DNA from: Planctomycetaceae bacterium
GTDB lineage: Bacteria; Planctomycetota; Planctomycetia; Planctomycetales; Planctomycetaceae
Reading direction: 5' to 3'
NCBI GenBank assembly: GCA_947476295.1
Contig: CANJQC010000025.1
Span: forward strand, 1-51,475
DNA: 51,475 bases
The notes under the pieces: model-generated
What the model was told of the DNA's origin: nothing
The model's database searches: none
The model's input: the letters and a program-made list of their open reading frames with translations, nothing else
Position numbers and translations under genes: made by a program
Shown here: in pieces, positions 25,553-33,247 of the stretch
Position numbering within the stretch: the stretch's first letter is position 1
Layout: the number at the start of each line of letters is the position of its first letter

Positions 25553-26668
25553 ATGAACACCCCTGAACCAATTCGCGTTTTGATCGTCGATGATTCCAGA
25601 ATTTTCCGGCGCATGATGCAATCTGTGCTGGAAGAAATACCCGGAGTGGAGGTCGTTGGTTCGGTTTTTAGTGGCGAGAGTGCCCTAGAATTTATTGCGA
25701 AGTCTCCGCCCGATCTTGTGACGCTCGACATTGCAATGCCGGGGATAAATGGGCTGGATACGCTCCGCGAAATTTCTAAACGGAATGTTCAGGCGAAGCC
25801 GCTACCCCCAGTCGATACGATCCTCGTGAGCGCGCTGACAAAGGCGGGATCTGTGATCGCAGTGGAAAGCCTGCAACTGGGGGCGCTGGATTTCGTCTGC
25901 AAGCCCAACGCATCCAGTGAAGCAGCTAACCGCGATGAGTTGCACAGGTCGATGGAGCAAAAACTCGCAGTGGTCAGGCAGCGGCGATTTGGCATGAGAA
26001 GGCACGGGAGGCCGGATGTCAATCCGCGTCCCACGGCCACGGCCACAGCCACAGCCACGGCCACCATGCCAAGACGGCACGAACATTGTCGCGCCATTGC
26101 CATCGGTACCTCAACAGGTGGCCCTGAGGCACTTGGACTTTTGTTGCCGTCCCTAGTGCCACGCTGCCACGCGCCAATCTTCATTGTGCAACACATTCTG
26201 GAGGGACTCAGTGGTTATCTGGCAGAGAGCCTGTCACGCAAGTGTGGTCGCCACGTCGTCGAAGCGGAACATGATCTGGTTGTCCAGCCTAGCGGTATTT
26301 ATTTGGCTAAGAGTGGCCATCACATGGTTGTACGAGTTGACGATGGTGTGGCGCGCATCGGCCTTCTGGACTCACCCCCTGAAATTGGCTGCCGACCTGC
26401 GGTGAATGTCTTTCTGCGGTCTGCTGCGATTGTTTATGGCAGCCGACTGGTGACGGCAATCCTCACCGGCATGGGCGAAGATGGCGCCGATGGTGCGCGA
26501 ATTGTGAAACGAGCAGGTGGCTATGTGATTGCTCAGGACGAAGCCAGTAGTGTCGTCTGGGGCATGCCTCGGGCCGCCACGAATTCCGGGGCCGTAGATC
26601 AAGTGTTACCTCTGTCCAAAATCTCCGACCGTCTTGTCGGACTCGTCACGGCAGGAGCCACGCTGTGA
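25553..26668 (+). CDS. cheB: Chemoreceptor methylesterase/deamidase CheB
   Basis: A 371-residue cytoplasmic enzyme that removes methyl groups from receptor glutamates and thereby resets the array. Receiver domain: residues 7-125, with Asp13/Asp14, phospho-acceptor Asp59 ('VTLDIAMPGING') and Lys118 ('FVCKPN'). Catalytic domain: residues about 180-368, with Ser187 ('GTSTGGPEAL'), His214 ('VQHILEG') and Asp310 ('GMGEDGADG'), the full triad. The linker between them (about 160-172) is a run of Thr-Ala dipeptides encoded by a hexanucleotide tandem repeat. The start lies one base after the receptor stop, and the end overlaps the cheR start by 4 bases (GTGA). Confidence 0.96.
   Translation: MNTPEPIRVLIVDDSRIFRRMMQSVLEEIPGVEVVGSVFSGESALEFIAKSPPDLVTLDIAMPGINGLDTLREISKRNVQAKPLPPVDTILVSALTKAGSVIAVESLQLGALDFVCKPNASSEAANRDELHRSMEQKLAVVRQRRFGMRRHGRPDVNPRPTATATATATATMPRRHEHCRAIAIGTSTGGPEALGLLLPSLVPRCHAPIFIVQHILEGLSGYLAESLSRKCGRHVVEAEHDLVVQPSGIYLAKSGHHMVVRVDDGVARIGLLDSPPEIGCRPAVNVFLRSAAIVYGSRLVTAILTGMGEDGADGARIVKRAGGYVIAQDEASSVVWGMPRAATNSGAVDQVLPLSKISDRLVGLVTAGATL
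26032..26064 (+). repeat. Hexanucleotide tandem repeat CAC(G/A)GC in the cheB linker
   Basis: About five and a half units of CACGGC/CACAGC encode a Thr-Ala repeat between the receiver and esterase domains of CheB. The length is a multiple of three per half unit, so slippage would lengthen or shorten the linker without a frameshift. Confidence 0.85.
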
Positions 26669-27549
26669 ATCCGACGGAGGAGGAGTTCAATCGGATCCGA
26701 GTGTTCTTGCTCGAGACCTCCGGGCTCTGTTTGTCTGCCGACAAACAGTATCTCGTGCAGACAAGGCTTGAACCTGTCGCGCGACGGCATAGTCTGCTCT
26801 CGCTGGCTGAAGTCATTCGACGACTTGAGGAACGGAACGATGGCAGTTTTCGTGATGAAGTCATTGACGCGATGACCACGAACGAGACATCATTCAACCG
26901 CGACAGCCATCCGTTTGACGAATTGCGCAGCACGATCCTGCCTCGGCTGATGCAGACGCTGCAAGATCGAAAGACCAGATCAGGTATCCCGTTTCCTAGA
27001 ATTCGAATCTGGTCCGTTGCGGCATCCACCGGACAGGAACCCTACAGCATCGCCATGGCGATTCTTGATTTTCTGGAAGCGAACCCCAGAACAGGATGGA
27101 CGGCCGATCACTTCTGGATTCTGGGCACTGATATTTCTGCACGAGCCCTCCAGGCTGCCCGCGCAGGCCAGTATTCCGATTGGGAAATTGATCGAGGACT
27201 CTCATGGGAACAAAAAAATAAATTTTTTACGCAGCATGAGGGTCAATGGCTGATCTCTCCACGCGTCCGAAACATGGTCGATTTGCGTCGCGTGAATGTG
27301 CTGCAAAACATCGTCGATCTGGCCGGATTTGACCTGATTTTCTGTAGAAATCTGTTGATCTATTTTGATGAATTGACCCGCTTCAATGTGTGCCAGAAAT
27401 TGGCCAAAAGCCTAAACCCCGATGGCCTGCTACTGCTGGGTGCCGCGGAGCACTTACCGGCATCCTCCGACACCACATTTCAGCAGATAAAATTCGGGCG
27501 AACAATCGCGTTCGTCAAATTGTCGGCGGAAAATCAGATGCGTGGATAA
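26665..27549 (+). CDS. cheR: Chemoreceptor glutamate methyltransferase CheR
   Basis: A 294-residue S-adenosylmethionine-dependent enzyme that methylates receptor glutamates and opposes CheB. An all-helical N-terminal domain (1-75) is followed by 'MTTNETSFNRDSHPFDEL', the SAM-binding motif 'IRIWSVAASTGQEPYSIAM', 'ILGTDISARALQAARAGQY', 'VNVLQNIVDLAGFDLIFCRN' and 'LLIYFDELTRFNVCQKLA', all typical. The start is GTG 26665, overlapping the cheB stop, with a good AGGAG ribosome-binding site 7 bases upstream (26653-26657) inside cheB. This is the last gene of the operon; the stop is 64 bases from a convergent gene. Confidence 0.95.
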   Translation: MNPTEEEFNRIRVFLLETSGLCLSADKQYLVQTRLEPVARRHSLLSLAEVIRRLEERNDGSFRDEVIDAMTTNETSFNRDSHPFDELRSTILPRLMQTLQDRKTRSGIPFPRIRIWSVAASTGQEPYSIAMAILDFLEANPRTGWTADHFWILGTDISARALQAARAGQYSDWEIDRGLSWEQKNKFFTQHEGQWLISPRVRNMVDLRRVNVLQNIVDLAGFDLIFCRNLLIYFDELTRFNVCQKLAKSLNPDGLLLLGAAEHLPASSDTTFQQIKFGRTIAFVKLSAENQMRG

Positions 27550-27613
27550 TCGCGCGGCGCCGCCAACTAGACGCGAACAAGAAAGGCAGATTTACCGACC
27601 AGCCCGTGGCCGC

Positions 27614-29443
27614 TTAATCCCGAATCGCACCAACCGCCAGTCGCTGGAAGTCAGCCCGGAGATCAGACGCGTCGCCGCCTGCAAAGTTCTGCCGCGCGAT
27701 CAGGAGGACAAAAATCATCTCCTGCTGCGGATCGATCCAGCCCTGTGTTCCAAACGCGCCGCCATGCCCGAACGCACCAGGAGCTAGCATGTCGGTCGCT
27801 CCCTGTGGTTTACGAACCAAGCAAAATCCGAGTCCCCAACCGTTCCCTGGTGTGAACCCAGTTTCCAGTTCTCCGGACTGCAGGGAGGTCATTTGCTGCA
27901 CCGCATCGTGCGAAAGAATACGCTTGCCATTCAGATCGCCGCCATGCAAAATCATTTGATAAAATCGCACCAGATCACTGGCAGTGGAATACAAGCCTCC
28001 CGAAGGATTTGGAGATGTTTCCGCATTCACTTCATACAGCCAGTGATTCCCGCGTTCGATGTCCTTTTTGTCCGCCGTGGGCTGATACAACAAAGCGAGT
28101 CGCTGGAGTTGCTCTGCGGTCGGATGAAATGATGTCTGATTCATCTCGAGCGGAGCAAAGATCCGTTCCGCCAGAAACTGATCGAACGGTTTGCCGGAAA
28201 CAATTTCGACAACACGACCAGCAACACTCAGCCCCGGACCGTACTGCCATTTGGAACCCGGCTCAAATGCCAGTTCTGATTTTGCCAACAGCTCAACCGT
28301 GTTCGCCAGCGTTCCCACATTGCGTTGATCACTCACGAGGCCATTCGTATGCATCAGACAGTCACGAATTGTGATTTCACGACTTGGTATCTTGCCGCCG
28401 GTGACCTTTGTATCCTTGAACGCCGGGATGTACTTTGAAATCGGATCATCCAGCTTTAGCTGACCTTCATCCTGAAGAATCATCACACTGGCAGCGGTGA
28501 TCGGTTTGGTCATCGACGCGATGGCAAAGACCGTATCGACCGCCACATCCCGTCCGCTAGCCACGTCCGCCTTGCCAACGGCTCCTAGGTGCACCACGCG
28601 CCCACGCCGGGCCACCAGCGTTACCGCACCAGAGATCTGTTTGGCCGCCACAAACTCCTGCATGCGCGTGTCTATCTGCTTGAGAGCCGCTTCATCGACA
28701 CCCGATTCGGCCGGTTTGCCAGCGACGATTAAACCGGCGTCGTAGCTTTCCGCTGTGACTAACTGATCCACGGGATTTTCAGTCAGAACCAGACCACGCC
28801 ACTGAACTTCCTGAGCAACCTTATTGGAATGCAGTTGCAGGCCGATCGGACCAGATTCGCAAAGTTCGGGCTGAGGATCTGCCCAGTCGGCGACAAGTCG
28901 CCCATTGACAACGTGCCGGATGCGGTTCCCGATGGCAAGGATTTCCATGCGATTCCAGTCGTGCTGTTTTCCGACACTCTGGGCAATTCCTAACGTGTCC
29001 TGCCGCACATTGTTGCGGCGAAACAGGTCGTGATATCCGTAGGCCGAAGGATACATCACGAGATGTCCCTGATACGTAAACGGACCTTCGTCTTTCTCGA
29101 TCGCTTTACCCCACAGCGAAATTCCGGAATGCATTTCACTGGTGACCAGTCGACTTTCGAGGATGAGTCGAAAATTGCGGAAGGACTTCTGCGTCATCAG
29201 ATAGGTGCTCGACTTCGGAGCGTTCTCGGCGGAATTGCGACCGACGATCATGCCGTCTTCCACCGCGTAGTATTTGCCGATGTAACCCACCCAGCCATCA
29301 AGATCTTGGCCATTGAACAGTTGCACGGGAGTTTCCCCCGCCGGCAATTTCGGAATCTGCTCCTGGCTCCAGTCTCCGGCAGTGGCACTCGATGGGCAGT
29401 ACAGAGCGAGCGTCATCAGCATTGGCAAAAGGCGAACAATCAC
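27614..29443 (-). CDS. Exported DUF1080 (laminin-G-like) + beta-lactamase-family serine hydrolase fusion
   Basis: A 609-residue secreted protein. The signal peptide is at 1-22 ('LLPMLMTLALYCPSSATAG'). Residues 35-220 are a DUF1080 domain, a concanavalin-like sugar-binding/3-keto-disaccharide hydrolase fold common in Planctomycetota ('VQLFNGQDLDGWVGYIGKY', 'NRMEILAIGNRIRHVVNG', 'IGLQLHSN'). Residues about 250-600 are a penicillin-binding-protein-like serine hydrolase with 'SMTKPITAA' (Ser-x-x-Lys nucleophile), 'YGPGLSVAGRVVE' at the Tyr-x-Asn position and 'HGGAFGTQGWIDP' (His-x-Gly). Such enzymes are usually esterases or peptidases of unknown substrate and are not resistance determinants by themselves. 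No operon partner; the preceding minus-strand sequence is the HsdR remnant. Confidence 0.88.
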   Translation of the reverse strand: MIVRLLPMLMTLALYCPSSATAGDWSQEQIPKLPAGETPVQLFNGQDLDGWVGYIGKYYAVEDGMIVGRNSAENAPKSSTYLMTQKSFRNFRLILESRLVTSEMHSGISLWGKAIEKDEGPFTYQGHLVMYPSAYGYHDLFRRNNVRQDTLGIAQSVGKQHDWNRMEILAIGNRIRHVVNGRLVADWADPQPELCESGPIGLQLHSNKVAQEVQWRGLVLTENPVDQLVTAESYDAGLIVAGKPAESGVDEAALKQIDTRMQEFVAAKQISGAVTLVARRGRVVHLGAVGKADVASGRDVAVDTVFAIASMTKPITAASVMILQDEGQLKLDDPISKYIPAFKDTKVTGGKIPSREITIRDCLMHTNGLVSDQRNVGTLANTVELLAKSELAFEPGSKWQYGPGLSVAGRVVEIVSGKPFDQFLAERIFAPLEMNQTSFHPTAEQLQRLALLYQPTADKKDIERGNHWLYEVNAETSPNPSGGLYSTASDLVRFYQMILHGGDLNGKRILSHDAVQQMTSLQSGELETGFTPGNGWGLGFCLVRKPQGATDMLAPGAFGHGGAFGTQGWIDPQQEMIFVLLIARQNFAGGDASDLRADFQRLAVGAIRD

Positions 29444-29544
29444 GAGTTCTCTCCGGGTGGGGTTTGGGAAGGCCGAGCGATTCGAAGCTCAACATCGTAT
29501 CGAGCCGCCGACAATGATGCGAGCCGACCGCCAAGCCGATATCA

Positions 29545-29985
29545 TCAAACCGCATTGTCTGAGTAAGTGATGCCAAACATCGTGTCCGTCAGCCAGCGTC
29601 GGAAGCCTTCGTTGTCACTGAACTGTTTGAACAGCTCAGTGTCATCCTTCATCATGCCGACGATTACGCGCCCGAGAGCCTTGTCGTGCTCAATATGAGC
29701 GTTCTGTTTGTCGCAGTTTTTCCTGGCGTTTTGGAACGCCGGATCAGCGGCAACTCTCGGCGGGATTTCCTCAATGATCTTTTTGTAGATGCGATCGGCA
29801 TCGGTCCACGGAATATTGCCGAACTGGTCATTGAACGACTTCAGAATATTCGACAGTTTTTCCAGCTGTGGCTCTGACTTGTGCCCTCCGCCTGTCGTTG
29901 GAACCGGTTCAATCTCCGCATTTTGATCCGGCAACAGAATCTGCATCGCCGCGTTCTTCTCGACGCGATAGCTGTCCATGTCGCG
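29545..29985 (-). pseudogene. hsdR: C-terminal fragment of a type I restriction enzyme R subunit
   Basis: The open frame (144 residues from 29979) corresponds to the last part of HsdR, whose full length is about 1000 residues. The stretch 'YRVEKNAAMQILLPDQNAE', 'EPVPTTGGG', 'KLSNILKSFNDQFGNI', 'DADRIYKKIIEEIPPRVAAD', 'QNAHIEHDKALGRVIVG' and 'TELFKQFSDNEGFRRWLTD' is the typical HsdR helical C-terminus, which binds the methyltransferase core. The motor and nuclease domains are absent, and no hsdM or hsdS is in the window. The fragment is joined directly to an ImmA/IrrE peptidase fragment in another frame, which marks a deletion junction near 29985. It could be translated as a small helical protein but is unlikely to be functional. 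Confidence 0.82.
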
Positions 29986-30419
29986 TCAGCGGTCAGTACA
30001 TCCGAAGCAAGCTGATCAGCCTCGCGTTCATACTTATCTTTGCCGACTTCAGTCAAATCATCAAAGAACACATCGATCTCGTTCTTGTCCAGATGCAGCG
30101 ACACGTGGGCCAGTTCGTGGAACAGTGTAAACCAGAAATGATCCAGACGATCGTAACGCAGCGTGAGAGCGACAACTGGTGAACCATCCGGCAGCTTGAT
30201 AGCGGCTCCGTCCAGATGAGTCTTCGGAAGATGTCGCTCAATGATGACGTGAATACCGCACTTATTCAGAAACTCTTTAGCCAATTGAGGCCCGGAATCC
30301 AGGTAACTGAGCGTCGCAATGTCTCGCAACAACTTCTCCGTCACGCTGCCGGGTTTGTACGTCGGCAACGACACTGGCACATTACCGACCTGCCGGAACG
30401 GCGCTCCGCTTGGTCCGGC
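29986..30419 (-). pseudogene. ImmA/IrrE-family metallopeptidase fragment (HigA-like antitoxin C-terminal domain)
   Basis: From GTG 30380 the frame reads 'VTEKLLRDIATLSYLDSGP', 'HLPKTHLDGAAIKLPDGSP' and the zinc-protease motif 'LFHELAHVSLHLD' (HExxH), then 'KYEREADQLASDVL'. This matches the peptidase half of XRE-family antitoxin/regulator proteins. Related sequence extends upstream in frame to a TAG at 30420-30422; no helix-turn-helix domain is found. The 3' end is also lost: after 'ASDVL' the sequence switches to HsdR at about 29985 and the frame runs on as nonsense to 29841. So both ends are truncated, although the active-site core remains. Its partner toxin is absent. Confidence 0.78.
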
Positions 30420-30460
30420 CTACAGATTCCACCGCTACGGCAGCAAGGTATCAAATTCCC

Positions 30461-30936
30461 ATGACCATTGACTATCAACTGGAACGCTCGCTGTCCGCCG
30501 TTGAGTTTCTCAGTGTGCTGCTGCGATCGACACTGGCGGAACGACGTCCTGTGGATGATCGTGAACGCATTGAGTGATGCTGCGTAATGCCGATGTGATT
30601 GTGACGGCTCGATCGGGAGAGTTACTGGTTGGCGTGAGTCGTGCAATTACGGATTTCAGTTTCTGCACGTATCTTTCGGATCTGGCAGTCGATGTCCAAT
30701 TTCAGAAGCAGGGGATTGGCCGTGAGCTGATTTCAAGGACTCACGCAGCAGCCGGTCGAGTGACTCGACTTGTGTTGCTCGCCGCACCGAAAGCTCGATC
30801 TTACTATCCGCACATTGGAATGCTGCCGCACGATTCGTGCTGGATGCTGGAGCCGGTCATCAGTCCGTCTGAGGTATCAAAAGCTGAAGAATCGTCTGGG
30901 CATACAGTCGATGGCCGAAGTCGTTGGGATGGTTGA
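30461..30936 (+). pseudogene. GNAT-family N-acetyltransferase with an internal frameshift
   Basis: Frame 1 begins at ATG 30461 and gives 38 residues ('SVLLRSTLAERRPVDDRERI') before a TGA at 30575-30577. The protein then continues in the next frame from ATG 30577 (or GTG 30574): '[20 protein letters not shown]', '[19 protein letters not shown]', the acetyl-CoA loop '[14 protein letters not shown]' and '[15 protein letters not shown]'. Together the halves make one ordinary GNAT domain of about 145 residues, so one base is missing or a -1/+1 shift occurs near 30574. The overlap form (GTGATG across the TGA) would also allow coupled translation of two pieces. The C-terminal tail overlaps the 3' end of the convergent SGNH gene by 77 bases. 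It may be a sequencing error rather than real decay. Confidence 0.75.
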
Positions 30937-33124
30937 GGCCGTTACCGGTGAGATCCAGATCGTGTTTGTGCTGACTTAAGTATTCCCAGACAGCAGTGAC
31001 GTCCGCAAGTGCAACTCCAGGGGCGACGAGAGCCTTCAATTTGTCCCGGTAAAGTGGAAACATGTCGCGCGGGGTGTGAATCCATTCCCGGTTACCCAAC
31101 ATCGTGGCAACGAGCAGAATTTCAGTTTCCGGACTTGCTGCCTGAACACGTTCAATGATCATGCGTGTCTGATCGGAATACCAATCCGGATCTTTACGTC
31201 CGACATCGTTCATGCCGTATGCGACAATGATCAAATCGGGCTTTTCCAACAACAGAGTGTCGAGATCCGCGACGCCATTCGCCACGCTCCAGCCCGCGAC
31301 CGCGCGGTTCCTGAGAGCGATCTCGCTGTCGTACAGGACTCGCAACTGAGCCGTCACAAGATCCGGGTATCCTGGCTGAAATGGCGGTGCAGCCGTCATC
31401 ACTGACGCATCCAGCCCCGTTGAGATACTGTCACCGCTGATCCCGATGGTGAGCGGAGATCCGGCGTGGAGTCTGGCCATTGTGTGCGGCAGGCTTCCAT
31501 AGCACGGTCCTTCAATTCCGATTTCCTCGTCAACGTGCTGTCGGCGGTAGGTGATTTCGACATCGCGATCATGAAACCAGCGGCCCGGTCGGTAGAGCAG
31601 ATTTTGTTCGGGATGGCCGACACGATGCTTGTAGCTGTTCGGTGAATTCGTCGGCGGAAACAGATCCGTTTCATGAATCACATCTACTGGTTCCGGATTT
31701 TCAAAGCGAATCTTGCGTGTCCATGTGGAACCGGATGAAATGGACGACGGAGCAAACTGATGTCGTCCATCAGCAGTTGTGATCTGGAGAATGTCCTTGT
31801 GGAAGAATGCCAGATTCGCTTCGATCGGTCCTCCGTCAGCAGGACGTCGAAGAATGCAGCTTTCGCGATACACAATGTCAGAGTTCCACACGAGTGACAG
31901 CAGATGCAGATCGTGAAGCAGGAAAGAAGCCGCATCAATGCCGGTCGGTGTTTCGTTAAGGCGGCTGGTGAGCACGTCATGCCACATCGCGGCAGCTCGA
32001 CGTTGTCCGATAGCGCTGAAGTGGCGGCGGGAATTCTGATCTCCGCGATTTTGGCCGGTAAGCGTATCAGTGTCCGGACCAGTTCCGAATCCCTGCAGTG
32101 CCCACAACTGTTCTGTCGCCTGGCGAATGCGGCCTTCACCTTCGGGGTCATTGTAAACGGTTGGATGATGTGTGGATTTCGCGGCCAGCCAGACAGGTTC
32201 GAACCCCCAGCTTCGAACGGCGGATCTGCGAATGGATTGCAGATTTGCGACGTACGTTTCAATCGATGTCTTCCCGATAACGTCTGACTCACCCTGTTGC
32301 CACAGCACCGCGCGGAATCGACCAAGCGACCTACCGGCTTCCTTCAGACGCTGATGCAGTATTCCGTCCGGCATCCATTGCTGAGACGAAGTTCCGCCGA
32401 CGGCGACGTTGGAAAAACCGATCGGCACTTGAAACTGTTGCAGCAGCGAATCACCCAGCGCGGGCCATATAGAGCCGCCATCGCTGCCGTCGGGTGCCGG
32501 CTGCGGATCGTGTGCTGTAGCCCAGGCAGAATTCGCAACGTTCAGAGCGGACACTCGCTGCTGCGGATCGCTGATGCGAAGACGTTCTTCGTTGGTATTG
32601 GTGGCATACGATTGCCCAGCGATGACGAACACCTCGCCGACCCCAAATGGCTCCACAGCACCAAAGGACCGGTGTGCGGCTGTGTCTTCAGTCGTTGCAA
32701 GCTCAAGGCGATACCAGCCACCCGCTGGGACGATGATCGGGAAGTGGAATGCACCGTCCTGCAGATTGAGTGCCGCTGAAGTGATCAATGTCCAGTCTAT
32801 TGGTTTGCCTGATTCGCCGACCATCAACGCCACGCGATATTGAAGCGTGGCTGTGGCGGGCGTTCCGGCGGGCAGAGTTCCCTGAACTTTAATCTGTGCG
32901 TAGCCGAAAGCCGCCCTGCCGGGTTCTGCACTCGCCATGCTCTTCGGATCAAAACCAACCCGCTGAATGACCTGGAACGGAGCAGGCGAAGTGATCGTGA
33001 TTGGTTTTTCTTCTGCGTTGGCGTGGTCACCGACGCTGGTGGCGACAACAGCGGTCAGAAGTGAGAGCAGGATCGTGTGCATGTTTCGTAAAAATTGATT
33101 TAGCCACGTAATTCTGCCAGTCAT
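30860..33124 (-). CDS. Exported protein with two SGNH-hydrolase domains (sialate O-acetylesterase-like + GDSL esterase)
   Basis: 754 residues from ATG 33124, which has an AGAGG ribosome-binding site about 10 bases upstream; the frame is open to a TTG at 33187, and ATG 33082 is a further option. The signal peptide is '[19 protein letters not shown]'. The first domain resembles sialate O-acetylesterases: '[12 protein letters not shown]' (Ser of block I), '[10 protein letters not shown]' and '[12 protein letters not shown]' (His block). The second is a classic GDSL esterase: '[10 protein letters not shown]' (Ser), '[11 protein letters not shown]' (Asn block) and '[14 protein letters not shown]' (His). 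Both active sites look complete, so the protein could deacetylate a polysaccharide at two positions. It is probably periplasmic or outer-surface. The 3' end overlaps the GNAT gene. Confidence 0.88.
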   Translation of the reverse strand: MTGRITWLNQFLRNMHTILLSLLTAVVATSVGDHANAEEKPITITSPAPFQVIQRVGFDPKSMASAEPGRAAFGYAQIKVQGTLPAGTPATATLQYRVALMVGESGKPIDWTLITSAALNLQDGAFHFPIIVPAGGWYRLELATTEDTAAHRSFGAVEPFGVGEVFVIAGQSYATNTNEERLRISDPQQRVSALNVANSAWATAHDPQPAPDGSDGGSIWPALGDSLLQQFQVPIGFSNVAVGGTSSQQWMPDGILHQRLKEAGRSLGRFRAVLWQQGESDVIGKTSIETYVANLQSIRRSAVRSWGFEPVWLAAKSTHHPTVYNDPEGEGRIRQATEQLWALQGFGTGPDTDTLTGQNRGDQNSRRHFSAIGQRRAAAMWHDVLTSRLNETPTGIDAASFLLHDLHLLSLVWNSDIVYRESCILRRPADGGPIEANLAFFHKDILQITTADGRHQFAPSSISSGSTWTRKIRFENPEPVDVIHETDLFPPTNSPNSYKHRVGHPEQNLLYRPGRWFHDRDVEITYRRQHVDEEIGIEGPCYGSLPHTMARLHAGSPLTIGISGDSISTGLDASVMTAAPPFQPGYPDLVTAQLRVLYDSEIALRNRAVAGWSVANGVADLDTLLLEKPDLIIVAYGMNDVGRKDPDWYSDQTRMIIERVQAASPETEILLVATMLGNREWIHTPRDMFPLYRDKLKALVAPGVALADVTAVWEYLSQHKHDLDLTGNGLNHPNDFGHRLYAQTILQLLIPQTD

Positions 33125-33247
33125 AACTGAACCGCCTCTGGTAACGACTCTGGCAGTCTGCATCAACGCCGTTGTGGACTTCAGCAAGACTCGCCAGCCA
33201 AGACTGAGGCAGAATACCGGGGTCAGGCCGGCATTGCCACGCAGTGA

